DNA of 33,974 bases from JBEATZ01 sp041178545 (GCA_041178545.1 JBEGVB010000065.1:1-33974), one strand, 5' to 3'. Shown: positions 15,775-24,824, numbered from the stretch's first letter. Notes: generated by a model from the letters alone, not told the origin. Numbers and translations are program-made.

Positions 15775-17592
15775 TCAGTCGAACATCGAACGGAGCACGG
15801 GACCGAGCTGCTTCTGCACCTCGTGGCGCTTCACCTTGAGCGTCTGCGTGAGCATGCCGTTCTCGACCGTGAGGGCCTGGTCCAGCACGCGGAACGGCCC
15901 GATGTGCTCGCACGCGCGGCACCCGTTGTCGCGCGTGACCAGTCGGTCGAGCTCTGCGCGGAACAGCTCGCGCACCCGTGTGCCGGTGAGCACGCCACCC
16001 TCTGCGCCCCACTCCTCGCGCGCCACCTTGGTCTCCAGCAGCTCGAAGCGCGGCACCAGCAGCACACCAAGGGCCTTCTGGTCCTGGCCCACGACGACGG
16101 CCTGCTCGACCAGCGGCGACGTCTTGACCACGGCCTCGACGCGCTCGGGCTCGACGTTCTCGCCACCCGCGAGGACGATCGTGTCCTTCGCCCGTCCCGT
16201 GATCCACACGGTGCCGTCGGCATCCACGTGGCCGAGGTCACCGGAGCAGAACCAGTGGTTCGCGTCCAGGGCCTCTGCGGTCTTGGTCGGGTTGGCGTAG
16301 TAGCCCTGCATGACCTGTGGCCCGTGGATCCACAGCACGCCTGTCTGGCCGGGCGGCAGGTCGTTGCCCTGCGGGTCGCGCGCGACGATGCGGGTATGGG
16401 GGATCGGCAGTCCGATGTGACCTGGACCGTTTGCCTCGGGCCGGCGCACGGAGGCCACCGGACTCGTCTCCGTGAGCCCGTAGCCGTTGAGGATCGGGAT
16501 GCCAAGGCCCAGCAGGCACTCGTCCACGTGGCGCGGCAGCGAGCCACCGCCGCTCACCGCCACCCGCAGCCTGCCGCCCAGCATCGCATGCACCTTCTTG
16601 TGCACCGTGGCACACGCCAGCCGGTGCAGCAGCCGCTGCACGAGGGTCGCACGACGGGCGCCCATCGCCCGCGCGAGCGAGAGCACGCCGCGCAACAGTG
16701 CGCCGCGCCAGCCGGCCTGCTTGTGTGCCGCGTCGACGATGCCGTCGTGCAGCATCTCCCAGATGCGAGGCACTGCGGCAAACACGGTGGGGCCCACAGA
16801 ACGCAGGTCCTCCTTGATGCGGCGCCGGTCGGTGTAGACGAGCTGGGCACCGATGGACATCGCGAGGTAGTCCATCAACCGTTCGTACATGTGCCACGCG
16901 GGCAGCACCGAGAGGAACGAGTCGTGTTCGTCGAACCGGAGCACCGCGAGCGTGTGTGCCACGTTGGACGTCACGTTGGCGTGAGTGAGCATCACACCCT
17001 TCGGGTCCGCCGTCGTGCCGCTCGTGTAGACGATCGTGAGCAAGTCCGTCGGCTGCACGCGCTCGCGCAGTCGCTCGACCAGCCCGGGGTCTGATGCCAT
17101 TGCCTTGCGCCCGTGCTCGAGCAGCTCGGCCAGCGGCAGCACTCCTGCAACGCGGGTCGCCTCGGAGAGGCTGAACAGCAGGCGCAGCTCCGGCATCTCG
17201 GCACGCCGTGCCACCAGGGCCTCGGCCACCTTGTCGTCCTCGACGAAGGCAGCCTTGCACCCGGAGTGACGCATGAGGAACGCCATCTCCACGGGGGTGG
17301 TGTCGGCACCGCGTGGCACGTCGACGGCTCCCAGCCCTGCGATGCCGAGGTCGGCCACCAGCCACTCACACCGGTTCTCTGCCAGCAGCCCGACCCGGTC
17401 GCCGTGGCGGATGCCGAAGGCGTGCAGGGCAGCAGTCACCAGACCTGCCTGCGCGTCGAGGTCCGCAAACGTGACGGGGTCCCCGCCCCGGGCGCTGCGG
17501 CGCGGCAGGAACACCCTCGGTCCATGCCGCCGGGCCGACCGGACCATCAGGGCCGTTAGGGTCGAGACCGAGGCGTCCGCCGGTGGGTTCAT
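15775..17592 (-). CDS. AMP-forming long-chain acyl-CoA synthetase
   Basis: This 605-residue member of the ANL superfamily activates a carboxylic acid, most likely a long-chain fatty acid, to the acyl-adenylate and then the CoA thioester. It shows the P-loop YTSGTTADPKGV (~188-199), the A5 motif NGYGLTETSPV, the A7/A8 segment CSGDLGHVDADGTVWITGRAKD followed by LAGGENVEP, and the A10 lysine region near LTQTLKVKRHEV. The insertion after the P-loop and the N-terminal PVTFADLDAQAGLVTAAL place it with FadD15-type synthetases. It has no signal peptide, so it is cytoplasmic or peripheral to the membrane. It converges on thiD with a 6-bp gap. No -10/-35 pair is convincing before the ATG; a divergent tRNA promoter lies 15 bp upstream. 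Confidence 0.92.
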   Translation of the reverse strand: MNPPADASVSTLTALMVRSARRHGPRVFLPRRSARGGDPVTFADLDAQAGLVTAALHAFGIRHGDRVGLLAENRCEWLVADLGIAGLGAVDVPRGADTTPVEMAFLMRHSGCKAAFVEDDKVAEALVARRAEMPELRLLFSLSEATRVAGVLPLAELLEHGRKAMASDPGLVERLRERVQPTDLLTIVYTSGTTADPKGVMLTHANVTSNVAHTLAVLRFDEHDSFLSVLPAWHMYERLMDYLAMSIGAQLVYTDRRRIKEDLRSVGPTVFAAVPRIWEMLHDGIVDAAHKQAGWRGALLRGVLSLARAMGARRATLVQRLLHRLACATVHKKVHAMLGGRLRVAVSGGGSLPRHVDECLLGLGIPILNGYGLTETSPVASVRRPEANGPGHIGLPIPHTRIVARDPQGNDLPPGQTGVLWIHGPQVMQGYYANPTKTAEALDANHWFCSGDLGHVDADGTVWITGRAKDTIVLAGGENVEPERVEAVVKTSPLVEQAVVVGQDQKALGVLLVPRFELLETKVAREEWGAEGGVLTGTRVRELFRAELDRLVTRDNGCRACEHIGPFRVLDQALTVENGMLTQTLKVKRHEVQKQLGPVLRSMFD

Positions 17593-17606
17593 GGGCTACA
17601 GTGCTC

Positions 17607-17635
17607 TTGACTTGGGGTGCCGAGATGTCTACAGA
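17607..17635 (+). promoter_or_regulatory. Sigma-70-type promoter ahead of tRNA-Gly
   Basis: TTGACT (17607-17612) and TACAGA (17630-17635) are separated by 17 bp, the best housekeeping promoter match seen in this window. Transcription would start near 17642, leaving a leader of about 55 nt before the tRNA for 5' processing. Confidence 0.6.
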
Positions 17636-17696
17636 TTTGCGCCCTCGTTCGCCGGTTCAACCGTCGGACGGCCGTTCTTTCTCCGACAACCAGGAT

Positions 17697-17771
17697 GCGG
17701 GCGTAGCTCAGTGGTAGAGCATCACGTTGCCAACGTGAGGGTCGAGAGTTCAAGTCTCTTCGCCCGCTCCA
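17697..17771 (+). tRNA. tRNA-Gly (anticodon GCC), CCA encoded
   Basis: The cloverleaf folds by eye: acceptor GCGGGCG (17697-17703) pairs with CGCCCGC, D-arm GCTC...GAGC, anticodon stem TCACG/CGTGA around loop TTGCCAA with anticodon GCC, and T-arm GAGAG-TTCAAGT-CTCTT. The discriminator is T and CCA is encoded. It reads the common codons GGC and GGU. An open frame on the opposite strand here is spurious. Confidence 0.96.
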
Positions 17772-17785
17772 GTATCCCTCCCCAG

Positions 17786-17801
17786 CCCGGGGCTCCCCGG
17801 G
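17786..17801. terminator. Short hairpin just after tRNA-Gly
   Basis: CCCGGGG (17786-17792) and CCCCGGG (17795-17801) form a perfect 7-bp stem, separated by only 2 nt. It starts 14 nt after the encoded CCA. No T-tract follows. It may help 3' processing or pause polymerase rather than terminate. Confidence 0.35.
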
Positions 17802-17886
17802 TGCACGGAGGGTCAGGTTGAGTCGGAAGCATCCTTCGGTCCACGTGGCCTCGCGGCCGCAGGTTCCGGGGGAGACGAACGGCAAC

Positions 17887-17917
17887 CGCCCGCGGCAACG
17901 CGGGCGTGTTCGTTTCT
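17887..17917 (+). terminator. Intrinsic terminator downstream of tRNA-Gly
   Basis: CGCCCGCG (17887-17894) and CGCGGGCG (17899-17906) form a perfect 8-bp GC stem closed by a GCAA tetraloop and followed by a T-rich run (TGTTCGTTTC). This is the best plus-strand intrinsic terminator of the window and would end the tRNA transcript before it runs antisense into the prepilin genes. Confidence 0.6.
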
Positions 17918-18011
17918 GGGCAGCTGTTTGTTCTCGGCCAACTGCTCGTGCCCTGAGGGCGGCACCCCGGCCCGCCTGCCTTGCCCGAGGTCGGGGCCCC
18001 GTTGGGCCGGG

Positions 18012-19040
18012 TTACCGCGAGTGGGCCGGCAGGATGGTCTGGAACTCGTTCCAGACCGGCAGGCCACCGCGGCTGGTCTCGACCAGGACGAGGCGCACGA
18101 GGACCTTGCGGGCTGAGGTGGGTCCCACCACCTGGACCTCGAACCCGTGGGGAAAGCCCTGCTGCAGGTCGAGCAGGCCCAGACGGCCCTCGGACCCGGC
18201 AAAGGAGTCGAAGTTGGATGCCACCGAGGCCCTGCGGAGGGCGAGCAGGCAAACCGCCCCCTCCCGCCCGGTCAGGATCCTCCAGACCGACGGCCGTCCG
18301 GTGCCGGGGATCACGCTCTCGCTGAGGACGCCGCTCGTCCGGTCGATCTGCTTCAGCGCACCCGGCGTGTTCACCTCCACGTTGCGGTGCCACACCACAT
18401 GGGCCGGGTCCTTGGTGTCGTCGTTCACGTCCGGTGTCGCGTTGCAAAGGTGCACCAGCACCTCTGCACGGTCCACGGGGTCGGTGATGGCGTAGACCGA
18501 GTCCGCGTCGATCAGCGGCTCGCTCACGAAGCGCACGAGGTCGAGTCCGCCGGGCTCCTGCTCCGAGGGGCCAGTGCCGACCGGACTCAGATAGAGGTGC
18601 ACGACGCGGAAGACGTCGACGAGGTACTGCTTGCCGGACGTGCACTGGAACTCGTCGCGCCATGCGAGGTACGAGAACAGCAACGTGTTGCCGGTGAGCA
18701 GGTCACCTGGGCGGTCTTCGCGGAAGGAACCCTCGAAGTCGATGGTCGGCAGCCTTCTGACGCCGGTCCGCTGGGGCGAGTGGGAGAGGTCGAGCATCAT
18801 CATCATCGCGTTGCCGCCCTCGTCGTTCCCGTACACGCGCGTCGAGGCCAGCATGCGCGAGCGCACCTCGTCCGTGACCTCTTGTGACAGTTCCGTGAGC
18901 CTGCGCATGCGCTTGCCCTGGTCCTGCGCGCTCGCCCCTGTCTGCATCAGGCTCGAGATCGACAGCACCACGGATGCGAGGATCGCGAGTGCGATCACCA
19001 TTTCGACGAAGCCAAAACCTGATTCTCGTGTGCTGGTCAT
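18012..19040 (-). CDS. Prepilin-like protein (third gene of pilin cluster)
   Basis: This 342-residue protein has a type III-like prepilin leader: a short basic peptide, cleavage after G8, then FGFVEMVIALAILASVVLSI, with Glu at mature position 5 and a single hydrophobic helix. Prepilin peptidase should remove the leader and methylate the new Phe. The rest is a soluble head of ~300 residues with no recognised domain; it is larger than most minor pilins (~150-200) and has several acidic segments. The ATG at 19040 has GAGGAG about 6 nt upstream, and that site overlaps the end of the preceding gene, from which it is only 9 bp away. It is probably a minor pilin or pseudopilin (PilV/PilW or GspI/J-like role), built at the inner membrane into a pilus or type II secretion pseudopilus. 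The assembly ATPase and platform genes are not in this window. Confidence 0.85.
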   Translation of the reverse strand: MTSTRESGFGFVEMVIALAILASVVLSISSLMQTGASAQDQGKRMRRLTELSQEVTDEVRSRMLASTRVYGNDEGGNAMMMMLDLSHSPQRTGVRRLPTIDFEGSFREDRPGDLLTGNTLLFSYLAWRDEFQCTSGKQYLVDVFRVVHLYLSPVGTGPSEQEPGGLDLVRFVSEPLIDADSVYAITDPVDRAEVLVHLCNATPDVNDDTKDPAHVVWHRNVEVNTPGALKQIDRTSGVLSESVIPGTGRPSVWRILTGREGAVCLLALRRASVASNFDSFAGSEGRLGLLDLQQGFPHGFEVQVVGPTSARKVLVRLVLVETSRGGLPVWNEFQTILPAHSR

Positions 19041-19049
19041 GGCGTCTCC

Positions 19050-22000
19050 TCAGCGGCGGATGAACAGTTTGGTCTTGTGGTACGAGTAGTGCAGCGAGGC
19101 CCCACGCCGGAAGCAGTCCACCCTCAGCTGGTAGCTGCCCTGCGGGAACTGCACGGAGGGGACCGTCCAGCTGAAGGTCTCCCGGCCGGTGCCGCTGTCG
19201 GGCAACAGCAGGTTGTTGGATGCAGGCCGTTCCCCGGGTACGGCTTCCGAGTCGTCGATGACGTTGCGCCACGTGGTGCCGCCGTCGTTCGAGTACGTGA
19301 TCAGGTAGTCGAGCTGGGACTCCTGCTCGGTTGCAGTGCTGGTGGTCGTGTAGGGGAGACCGTCCCAGCGTTTCCAGGAGGTCTCGAAGCTGATCGTGAT
19401 CTGGTCCGGGTCCAGCAACTCCGAGATGTCCGTCGGGTGCAGTATCTCGACACGCGCAGGTTGTGGGATCCGGTTGGCAAGGCCGGACCTGCCTGCCTCG
19501 AAAAACGAGTGGACAAGGGACAGGATGGAGTAGCGGGCAATGAAGGTCGAGCCCGACTCGACGGTGCGGTCGATGCCGTTCACCGTGATGTAGGCAGAGC
19601 TCGTTCCACCCGGGGCCGTGAGTCGCACCAGCCCGGACCCGATGTTGCCGTTCGGGTGGTTGAAGTAGGTCCCCAGCATCTGCGACGTGTACCTCGCACT
19701 GCTGTACGGAGTCAGTGAGAACTCGTTGCCCACCGTGCCGCTCGCGTTGGTTGCGATGCCGAAGGGACGGCTGATGGGCGCCGTCGTGGGCATGTTGAAG
19801 TTGTAGTTGCTGGCGATCTGCGTCCCTGAGCCGGTTACCGAGCCGGTGCCTGCTGCGTACTGGTGGTGAAACGTGCTTGTCGTCGTGCCCGTGTTGAAGA
19901 AGGAGGTGCAACCCTCGTCACCAAGTCGCTGGTGCGAGTTGGTCATGCGCGTCCCGTATCCTGCACGGGAACTGCCGGAGTGGACCGTCTGTGCCGCCAC
20001 GTGGCGGAATGCGTTGGTCGCAGAACCGGCAGCCAGGTTGCCGCGTGGGTTGCCCTCGGCGTCCTCGGCGTACCATGCCGAGGCAGCCGCATCTGGATAG
20101 AGCTCGCCGAGCCATGGCATGCCCCACCAGTAGGTGTTGCCGGTGGTGTTGCCCCGGACCAGTGTGCGAGCACCAGTGATGTTGTTGCCGAACCCGCTTG
20201 TGCCAGGGCTGCCGTAGGGTGTCTGGTCGAGTGGGATGGAGTTCGGGTAGCCGTTCGCGGCGTCGTAGCCGATGTCGCATCCCAGCCCGAGGTAGAAGTA
20301 GGAGAAGCCCGTGAGGGTCGTGTAGACGCAGTTGCTGTCCACCACGCCCTTGCGGAGCATCCCGAGGAAGCGAGGGACGTCGCAACTCACCACGCCACGC
20401 CAGTTGTTCGCGAGCCTTGCTGTCGAGAGGCCGGGGTTGTCCGGTCGCGCGTCGTTCGTGTTGTTGAGTGCGTCGAAGTACCAGTTGTAACCGTCGGCGA
20501 AGTCGGGTGCCGGGGCTGGGTGGTCCGGGTCCCCGGTCTGCGAAGCGCGCATCAGGTCTGCGTACGGGCAGTGGCGCGGGTCGCCCAGGAACTGCGACCG
20601 CTCGGTGAATGGGACGTCCTGCAGGTTGTCACACCACCACGTGTAGGTGGTGGTGAGGTTCTCTGGGGCGTTGCGGGCCTCCGGTGGCCACATCGTGCCC
20701 GAAGTCGCTGCATCAGGCCCGGTCCAGATCCGTGTGCGCACCGCCAGCACCACGTCGGACTGCGGGTTGTGGCGCCCGGTCCGCGGGTGCACGAACAACT
20801 GGTTCTCGAATGCCGCGGCTGGCACCTCAAGCGTCCAGCGCGCCGTGTTCTTCGGGCGCGACCCCGTTGGCGCCGCGTAAAGGTCGTACGAGAAGTCGCG
20901 GCGTGGCGAACAGGGCCCCGGCACGTAGGCCATGCCGTAGAGCAGCGAGCGCGCGTCGTTGGCGAGCCCGCGACCGTTCACGAGTGGCGCCACGCACGGC
21001 GTGTTGCGAAGCAGGATCCTGGTGAAGGGCGTGCTGCCGTTGCCCCCGTCGACGTACTCCGCTCGGTAGCTCATCTCGCCGGGCTGCAGGGTGGGGTCGC
21101 CGTCCAGCTTCGCGCCTGAGAACGGGTAGTAGGCACTGTCGCCACCCACCGGCACTCCGCCGCGGAGGTTCTGCAGCCGCACGTTCGGCAACAGGTCGGG
21201 TGCCTGCGTGGCAGGGTTGGTGAGGTCCATTCCCATCACCTCGAGAGCGATGGCCGGCACTGCTTGCGGGCCCGGTGCCACATTCGTGGTCCAAGCGTGC
21301 ACGCGGAACCGCGCAGGATCGGTGGTCGATGCACTGGTGCCTCTCCTCGTCCGGATCCGCTCGCTGTGGGTCACGACCCGGACCTCGGGGGCCAGCAGTG
21401 GGTCCTTCGCCGCGTCGGAGAAGTTTCGTAGTGCCGGCATCGGCAGCAGTTCGCCGTGCAGGTTCACGATCAGTGCGTTGCGGTACTTCTGCGGGTTCGT
21501 GCAGAGGTCCTCAAGGAGCAGTCGCAGCGTGGGTTCCTTCGACATGTCGTCGAGCGGCGCCGGTGGCTCATCGCCGTTCTGCATGGCCGCGAGGATCTCC
21601 CGTTCACGCTGCTCGACTGCAGCGACCCGGGCCTGCCAGAGGGCAAGTTCCTCGGGGTGCCGCATCGCATGGTTGAACCAGTCCGCAAGTGCGTAGGGGT
21701 GCGGGTTGGTGTTGTCGTCGAACCCGTTGCGTTCCGTTCCGTCCTGGGAGACCCGGCCGCGGATGCTGCTCGGCACGTAGTAGTGGGTCGAGGCAGATCC
21801 AGCAGGCATGCGCCCAGGGTAGAAGTAGACGTCCGGGATCGGCTGCAGGCTGTCCACGGTCTCGTTGATCCGGGGACGGTAGGTGGGGTTGCGGCCAAAG
21901 CTCGCCTTCGTGATCCAGTGGGCTCGGATCTCCAGCCCGGGGTTCCGGGTCTCCAGGTCCGTGATGGTGGAGCCCACGAACGGCTTGATGGAGTCCATGA

Positions 22001-22547
22001 ACACCCACCACCCGGGGATGTTCTCGACGGCGATCAGGTACAGGTCGAAGACCTGTGTGGTGGGGAATGCAGTTGCCGGTGAGTTGACGATGGCAGAGAG
22101 GTTGGCTGCCTCCCGCGCCACACCGCTCGTGTCCTTGCGGAAGATCCTTACGGTCACGTAGCGAACGTTGCGGTTGTCCATGCCGGGGAGCGGCTGGACG
22201 CTGATACGACGCGACCACACCCACTCGTTGCCGCGGCGCACGTTCTTGGAGAGTTCGTGGTCGGGGGAGACGAGCTTGCCGCGAACATCCACCGCAATGG
22301 TGAGGGTTGGCTTCGTGGTGATGCCGTCGTCCAGCCCATCGAGGTCGTCCGGGTCACGGCCGGTGCCGCGGTCGACGTGGCTCTGCACTTCCGCGAGGAT
22401 CGCCTGGGCCTTGCTGAACGCGAACAGTCGCTCCTTCTCGGTAAGCGTGTTCTTCAACTGCAAGCTGACGGTGCCGAGCAGCAACGATGCGACCATGGCA
22501 AGGATCGCCAGTGCCAGCATCAGTTCGACCAGCGAGAACCCTTGCAT
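19050..22547 (-). CDS. Giant prepilin-like protein (~1165 residues)
   Basis: The N-terminus is a classic prepilin: MQG, then FSLVELMLALAILAMVASLL, with Glu at mature position 5. The start ATG at 22547 has GAGGAG 5 nt upstream; an open frame back to 22625 would place 26 polar residues before the leader and is rejected. A very large, Tyr/Asn/Thr/Trp-rich extracellular part of ~1130 residues follows, many times the size of ordinary pilins. It contains Cys residues that could form disulfides (e.g. WWCDNLQDVPF, GDEGCTSFF) and ends in a sandwich-like module at ~1030-1165 (PARVEILHPTDISELLDPDQ, then YLITYSNDGGTTWRNVIDD), reminiscent of Ig or fibronectin-like repeats. Such a head suits a tip adhesin or minor pilin. 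It is the middle gene of three and is tightly coupled to the next gene. Confidence 0.85.
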   Translation of the reverse strand: MQGFSLVELMLALAILAMVASLLLGTVSLQLKNTLTEKERLFAFSKAQAILAEVQSHVDRGTGRDPDDLDGLDDGITTKPTLTIAVDVRGKLVSPDHELSKNVRRGNEWVWSRRISVQPLPGMDNRNVRYVTVRIFRKDTSGVAREAANLSAIVNSPATAFPTTQVFDLYLIAVENIPGWWVFMDSIKPFVGSTITDLETRNPGLEIRAHWITKASFGRNPTYRPRINETVDSLQPIPDVYFYPGRMPAGSASTHYYVPSSIRGRVSQDGTERNGFDDNTNPHPYALADWFNHAMRHPEELALWQARVAAVEQREREILAAMQNGDEPPAPLDDMSKEPTLRLLLEDLCTNPQKYRNALIVNLHGELLPMPALRNFSDAAKDPLLAPEVRVVTHSERIRTRRGTSASTTDPARFRVHAWTTNVAPGPQAVPAIALEVMGMDLTNPATQAPDLLPNVRLQNLRGGVPVGGDSAYYPFSGAKLDGDPTLQPGEMSYRAEYVDGGNGSTPFTRILLRNTPCVAPLVNGRGLANDARSLLYGMAYVPGPCSPRRDFSYDLYAAPTGSRPKNTARWTLEVPAAAFENQLFVHPRTGRHNPQSDVVLAVRTRIWTGPDAATSGTMWPPEARNAPENLTTTYTWWCDNLQDVPFTERSQFLGDPRHCPYADLMRASQTGDPDHPAPAPDFADGYNWYFDALNNTNDARPDNPGLSTARLANNWRGVVSCDVPRFLGMLRKGVVDSNCVYTTLTGFSYFYLGLGCDIGYDAANGYPNSIPLDQTPYGSPGTSGFGNNITGARTLVRGNTTGNTYWWGMPWLGELYPDAAASAWYAEDAEGNPRGNLAAGSATNAFRHVAAQTVHSGSSRAGYGTRMTNSHQRLGDEGCTSFFNTGTTTSTFHHQYAAGTGSVTGSGTQIASNYNFNMPTTAPISRPFGIATNASGTVGNEFSLTPYSSARYTSQMLGTYFNHPNGNIGSGLVRLTAPGGTSSAYITVNGIDRTVESGSTFIARYSILSLVHSFFEAGRSGLANRIPQPARVEILHPTDISELLDPDQITISFETSWKRWDGLPYTTTSTATEQESQLDYLITYSNDGGTTWRNVIDDSEAVPGERPASNNLLLPDSGTGRETFSWTVPSVQFPQGSYQLRVDCFRRGASLHYSYHKTKLFIRR

Positions 22548-22760
22548 CCCACTCCTCGTCCGGGTGGCCGGTGCGCAAGGTCGGTTGGTACAAGAATCCG
22601 CAGGAGGCGTGTAGGACGGTCGCATGGGATCACCTGAAGGAAATGTCAGGTCTTCATCGGATTTCGGCCCATTTCTCCTGCGTTCCCGTGCATGGGAAAT
22701 CCCCGGGAGGGATCTCCGGCAGGTGGGGTCGTCCGGGGGACTACAGGGCCCAGTAGGGGG
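22548..22760. other. Intergenic spacer inside the pilin cluster with two inverted repeats
   Basis: The 213 bp between the PilX-like stop and the giant prepilin start look poorer in GC than their surroundings. Repeat 1: GGAAATCCC (22695-22703) and GGGATCTCC (22709-22717), 8 of 9 paired; the odd pair is a G-U wobble in the minus-strand RNA, so the hairpin is complete in the sense transcript. Repeat 2: ACCTGA (22632-22637) and TCAGGT (22646-22651). They may stabilise or process the mRNA, or mark an internal promoter region. I see no small gene here. Confidence 0.5.
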
Positions 22761-24005
22761 TCAGCGCTGGTCGCCCCAGTTTGGGCGGGTGGTTGCCGTG
22801 GATTGGCGGTAGGTGCCGATGGTCTGCCGCAAGCGGTTGAGCACGCCCTCGTCGAATGCGATGGTGGCGAAGTCGCTGGCTCCTTGGACCGTGACCGACC
22901 CGGTGACCACCACGGTCCCCTGCAGTTCCGACGGTTCCCGCAGCACGAGGTTGCCGTTCACGTAGAGCAGGCCCGAGAAGCTCGAGTTGCTCGCAGGCTG
23001 GATCGTGACATTGCCTTGGACGACCAGCACCCCGGTCCCGGTGAGTGGCGCGGTGGGCGTGAACACCAAGTCGGTGTTGGCCACGACCAGCGTGTTCTTC
23101 ACCAGCGGGCTCGGGAACTCGTCAGGGTCGAGGATGATCGCGTCCGCCATGCCCTGCAACTCGGCGAGGTTCACGCCGAACACCGCGTTGAGGCTGTCGT
23201 CGTAGCTGGCACTGGAGGAGATGCCGCCGGTCACCGAGGCACCGGTGCCGGAGACGGTCACGTTGCCCGTGCCGGCGCGGACGTACACACCGCCTGCCGT
23301 CGTGCCACCGAGGACCCTGCCCCGGGTGAGGATCCTGCAGGTGCTTGCCGTCCTTGCGTTGAGGGCCGCGCGACCCGGTGGTTGCAGTGCCATGCGGCGG
23401 ATCTCCATCTCCACGACCTCCTTGCCAATCACGTGGTTGGCGCCCTGGTCGAAGGCCTGGGTCGGGTCCATCCTGCGGAACACGTAGCCGACGCTGCGCA
23501 GGCGCCAGACCGATCCAGGGGTGAGTTCGCCGCGCTCCTGCGAGATGTCCCTGCAGCAGAGCGCATCCCGGTACAGCTTGCGGGTCTCGTCCGGGTCCTC
23601 GGGCCACTCCTTCCAGACCTCGTAACGTCCCCACGTGGAGCCGCTGATCTCGAACTCACGCACCAATCCCACCTGTGGGTCGATGGTGTCGAGGGCTGGT
23701 GGGGTGCTGGTCTCGTCCAAGCGCGGGTTGAAGACCGTGACAGGTTGCGCAGTCTGGCGGCGGAACCAACCCACGGCCTCGGTCAGTCCGGAGCGGGCGA
23801 ACTCCGCTGCCTGGCTGCCCTGTGCGAACCGGGTCTTGGTCAGGTCGCGATGGGACTTGGTCAGGGTGAGGCTGGAGACGGACATCCCCATCGCCACGAT
23901 GGCCAGCAGCAGGGCAAACACGAGGGCCATGCCCTGCTCGCCGGCGTGCGGACGGGAACAAACCGCAGAAGAAGGAACTCCCCCATGGCAGGACTCCATG
24001 TGCAT
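22761..24005 (-). CDS. PilX-like pilus assembly protein
   Basis: This protein of about 414 residues has the PilX-type N-terminal feature GEQGMALVFALLLAIVAMGMSV, a hydrophobic helix after a short polar leader, as in minor pilin-associated PilX proteins. The middle (~75-210) is a soluble domain. The last ~170 residues have repeating short beta-strand segments (GNVTVSGTGASVTGG, LVVQGNVTIQPASNSSFSG, LLYVNGNLVLREPSELQG, VVVTGSVTVQGASD) typical of a beta-helix or polymer-forming fold. The start is uncertain: the ATG at 24005 lies 5 nt after ATAGCT and fits a leaderless start; the ATG at 23930 would begin right at the hydrophobic helix; the frame is open to 24065. It is the first gene of the three-gene cluster. 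Its role is probably in priming or presenting pili or a pseudopilus. Confidence 0.8.
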   Translation of the reverse strand: MHMESCHGGVPSSAVCSRPHAGEQGMALVFALLLAIVAMGMSVSSLTLTKSHRDLTKTRFAQGSQAAEFARSGLTEAVGWFRRQTAQPVTVFNPRLDETSTPPALDTIDPQVGLVREFEISGSTWGRYEVWKEWPEDPDETRKLYRDALCCRDISQERGELTPGSVWRLRSVGYVFRRMDPTQAFDQGANHVIGKEVVEMEIRRMALQPPGRAALNARTASTCRILTRGRVLGGTTAGGVYVRAGTGNVTVSGTGASVTGGISSSASYDDSLNAVFGVNLAELQGMADAIILDPDEFPSPLVKNTLVVANTDLVFTPTAPLTGTGVLVVQGNVTIQPASNSSFSGLLYVNGNLVLREPSELQGTVVVTGSVTVQGASDFATIAFDEGVLNRLRQTIGTYRQSTATTRPNWGDQR

Positions 24006-24121
24006 GGCAGAGCTATCGGTGCGACTCGCTGCGAAGAGCGACAGTGGTGTCCAGAAGCGATACACTCCCGCGCAGTCGCCCGGTGGGACCGGGGCGTTGG
24101 CCGCGCAGCCGGGTTGCGGAG

Positions 24122-24820
24122 TCAGAGCCCGACGGGCAGCAGCCCGTCGGCCTCGACGCCTTCGAGGGTGACCTTCGCGCGCACCGCGACCAGTTCCACG
24201 CCTGCACCCGCCGCCTCGTGCAGCAGCCGGCCGTACTCCGGGTCGATGTCACTGGCGGGCCGCACCTCGGTGCAGTCGCCGCGGAACACCCAGAACACAA
24301 GTGCTGCACGGTGGCCAGCTGCCTTGACCGCCATGAGTTCCCGCAGGTGCTTCTGGCCGCGCGTGGTGACGGAGTCCGGGAACCGTGCCACCGGTCCCTC
24401 GGTCATGGTCACGTTCTTCACCTCGACGTACACGTCGGGGCGGCCGTTGCCCTGCAGCAGCAGGTCGATGCGGCTGCCGGTGCCGTAGGGGACCTCGCGT
24501 CGCAGCGTGGTCCAACCCGCCAGCGCGGGGATGCGGCCCTGCTCCAGCGCCTCCTCGACGAGCCGGTTGGGCAGCGAGGTGTTCACGCCGACCCAGTGCC
24601 TGCCGAGACGCACCAACTCCCAGCTCCACTCCAGCGCACGGCCCTTGCCGGGGTGGTGGGAGAGTGCCACGCGGCTTCCCGGCACCGCCACGCCCTTCAT
24701 CGAGCCGCTGTTCGCGCAGTGGGCCGTGACCCGGGTGCCGTCGGCGAGGTCCACGTCCGCGAGGAACCGCTTGTGGCGGCGCACGAGGATGCCCTCGCAC
24801 AGGGGCGGATCGAAGCGCAT
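24122..24820 (-). CDS. sfsA: SfsA family DNA/RNA nuclease-like protein
   Basis: This 232-residue protein is full length for SfsA (sugar fermentation stimulation protein), which has an OB-like N-terminal domain and a C-terminal nuclease-like domain. Typical segments are EGILVRRHKRFLADV at the start, AHCANSGSMKGV near 33-44, LVRLGRHWVGVNT near 68-81, SRIDLLL and VYVEVKNVTM with the catalytic-type E-x-K near 130-137, and RFPDSVTTRGQKHLREL. The biological role remains unclear; E. coli SfsA was linked to maltose metabolism and binds DNA. Its start lies only 26 bp from the divergent eboE start, and TAACCG or ATAACC lies 4-5 nt before its ATG, so it probably lacks a leader. Confidence 0.93.
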   Translation of the reverse strand: MRFDPPLCEGILVRRHKRFLADVDLADGTRVTAHCANSGSMKGVAVPGSRVALSHHPGKGRALEWSWELVRLGRHWVGVNTSLPNRLVEEALEQGRIPALAGWTTLRREVPYGTGSRIDLLLQGNGRPDVYVEVKNVTMTEGPVARFPDSVTTRGQKHLRELMAVKAAGHRAALVFWVFRGDCTEVRPASDIDPEYGRLLHEAAGAGVELVAVRAKVTLEGVEADGLLPVGL

Positions 24821-24824
24821 GGCA

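Noticed and set aside
17589..17885. Minus-strand open frame across tRNA-Gly with the segment SGRRDLNSRPSRWQRDALPL
   Set aside because: This peptide is the well-known artefact of translating the antisense strand of a tRNA gene; there is no promoter, ribosome binding site or family.
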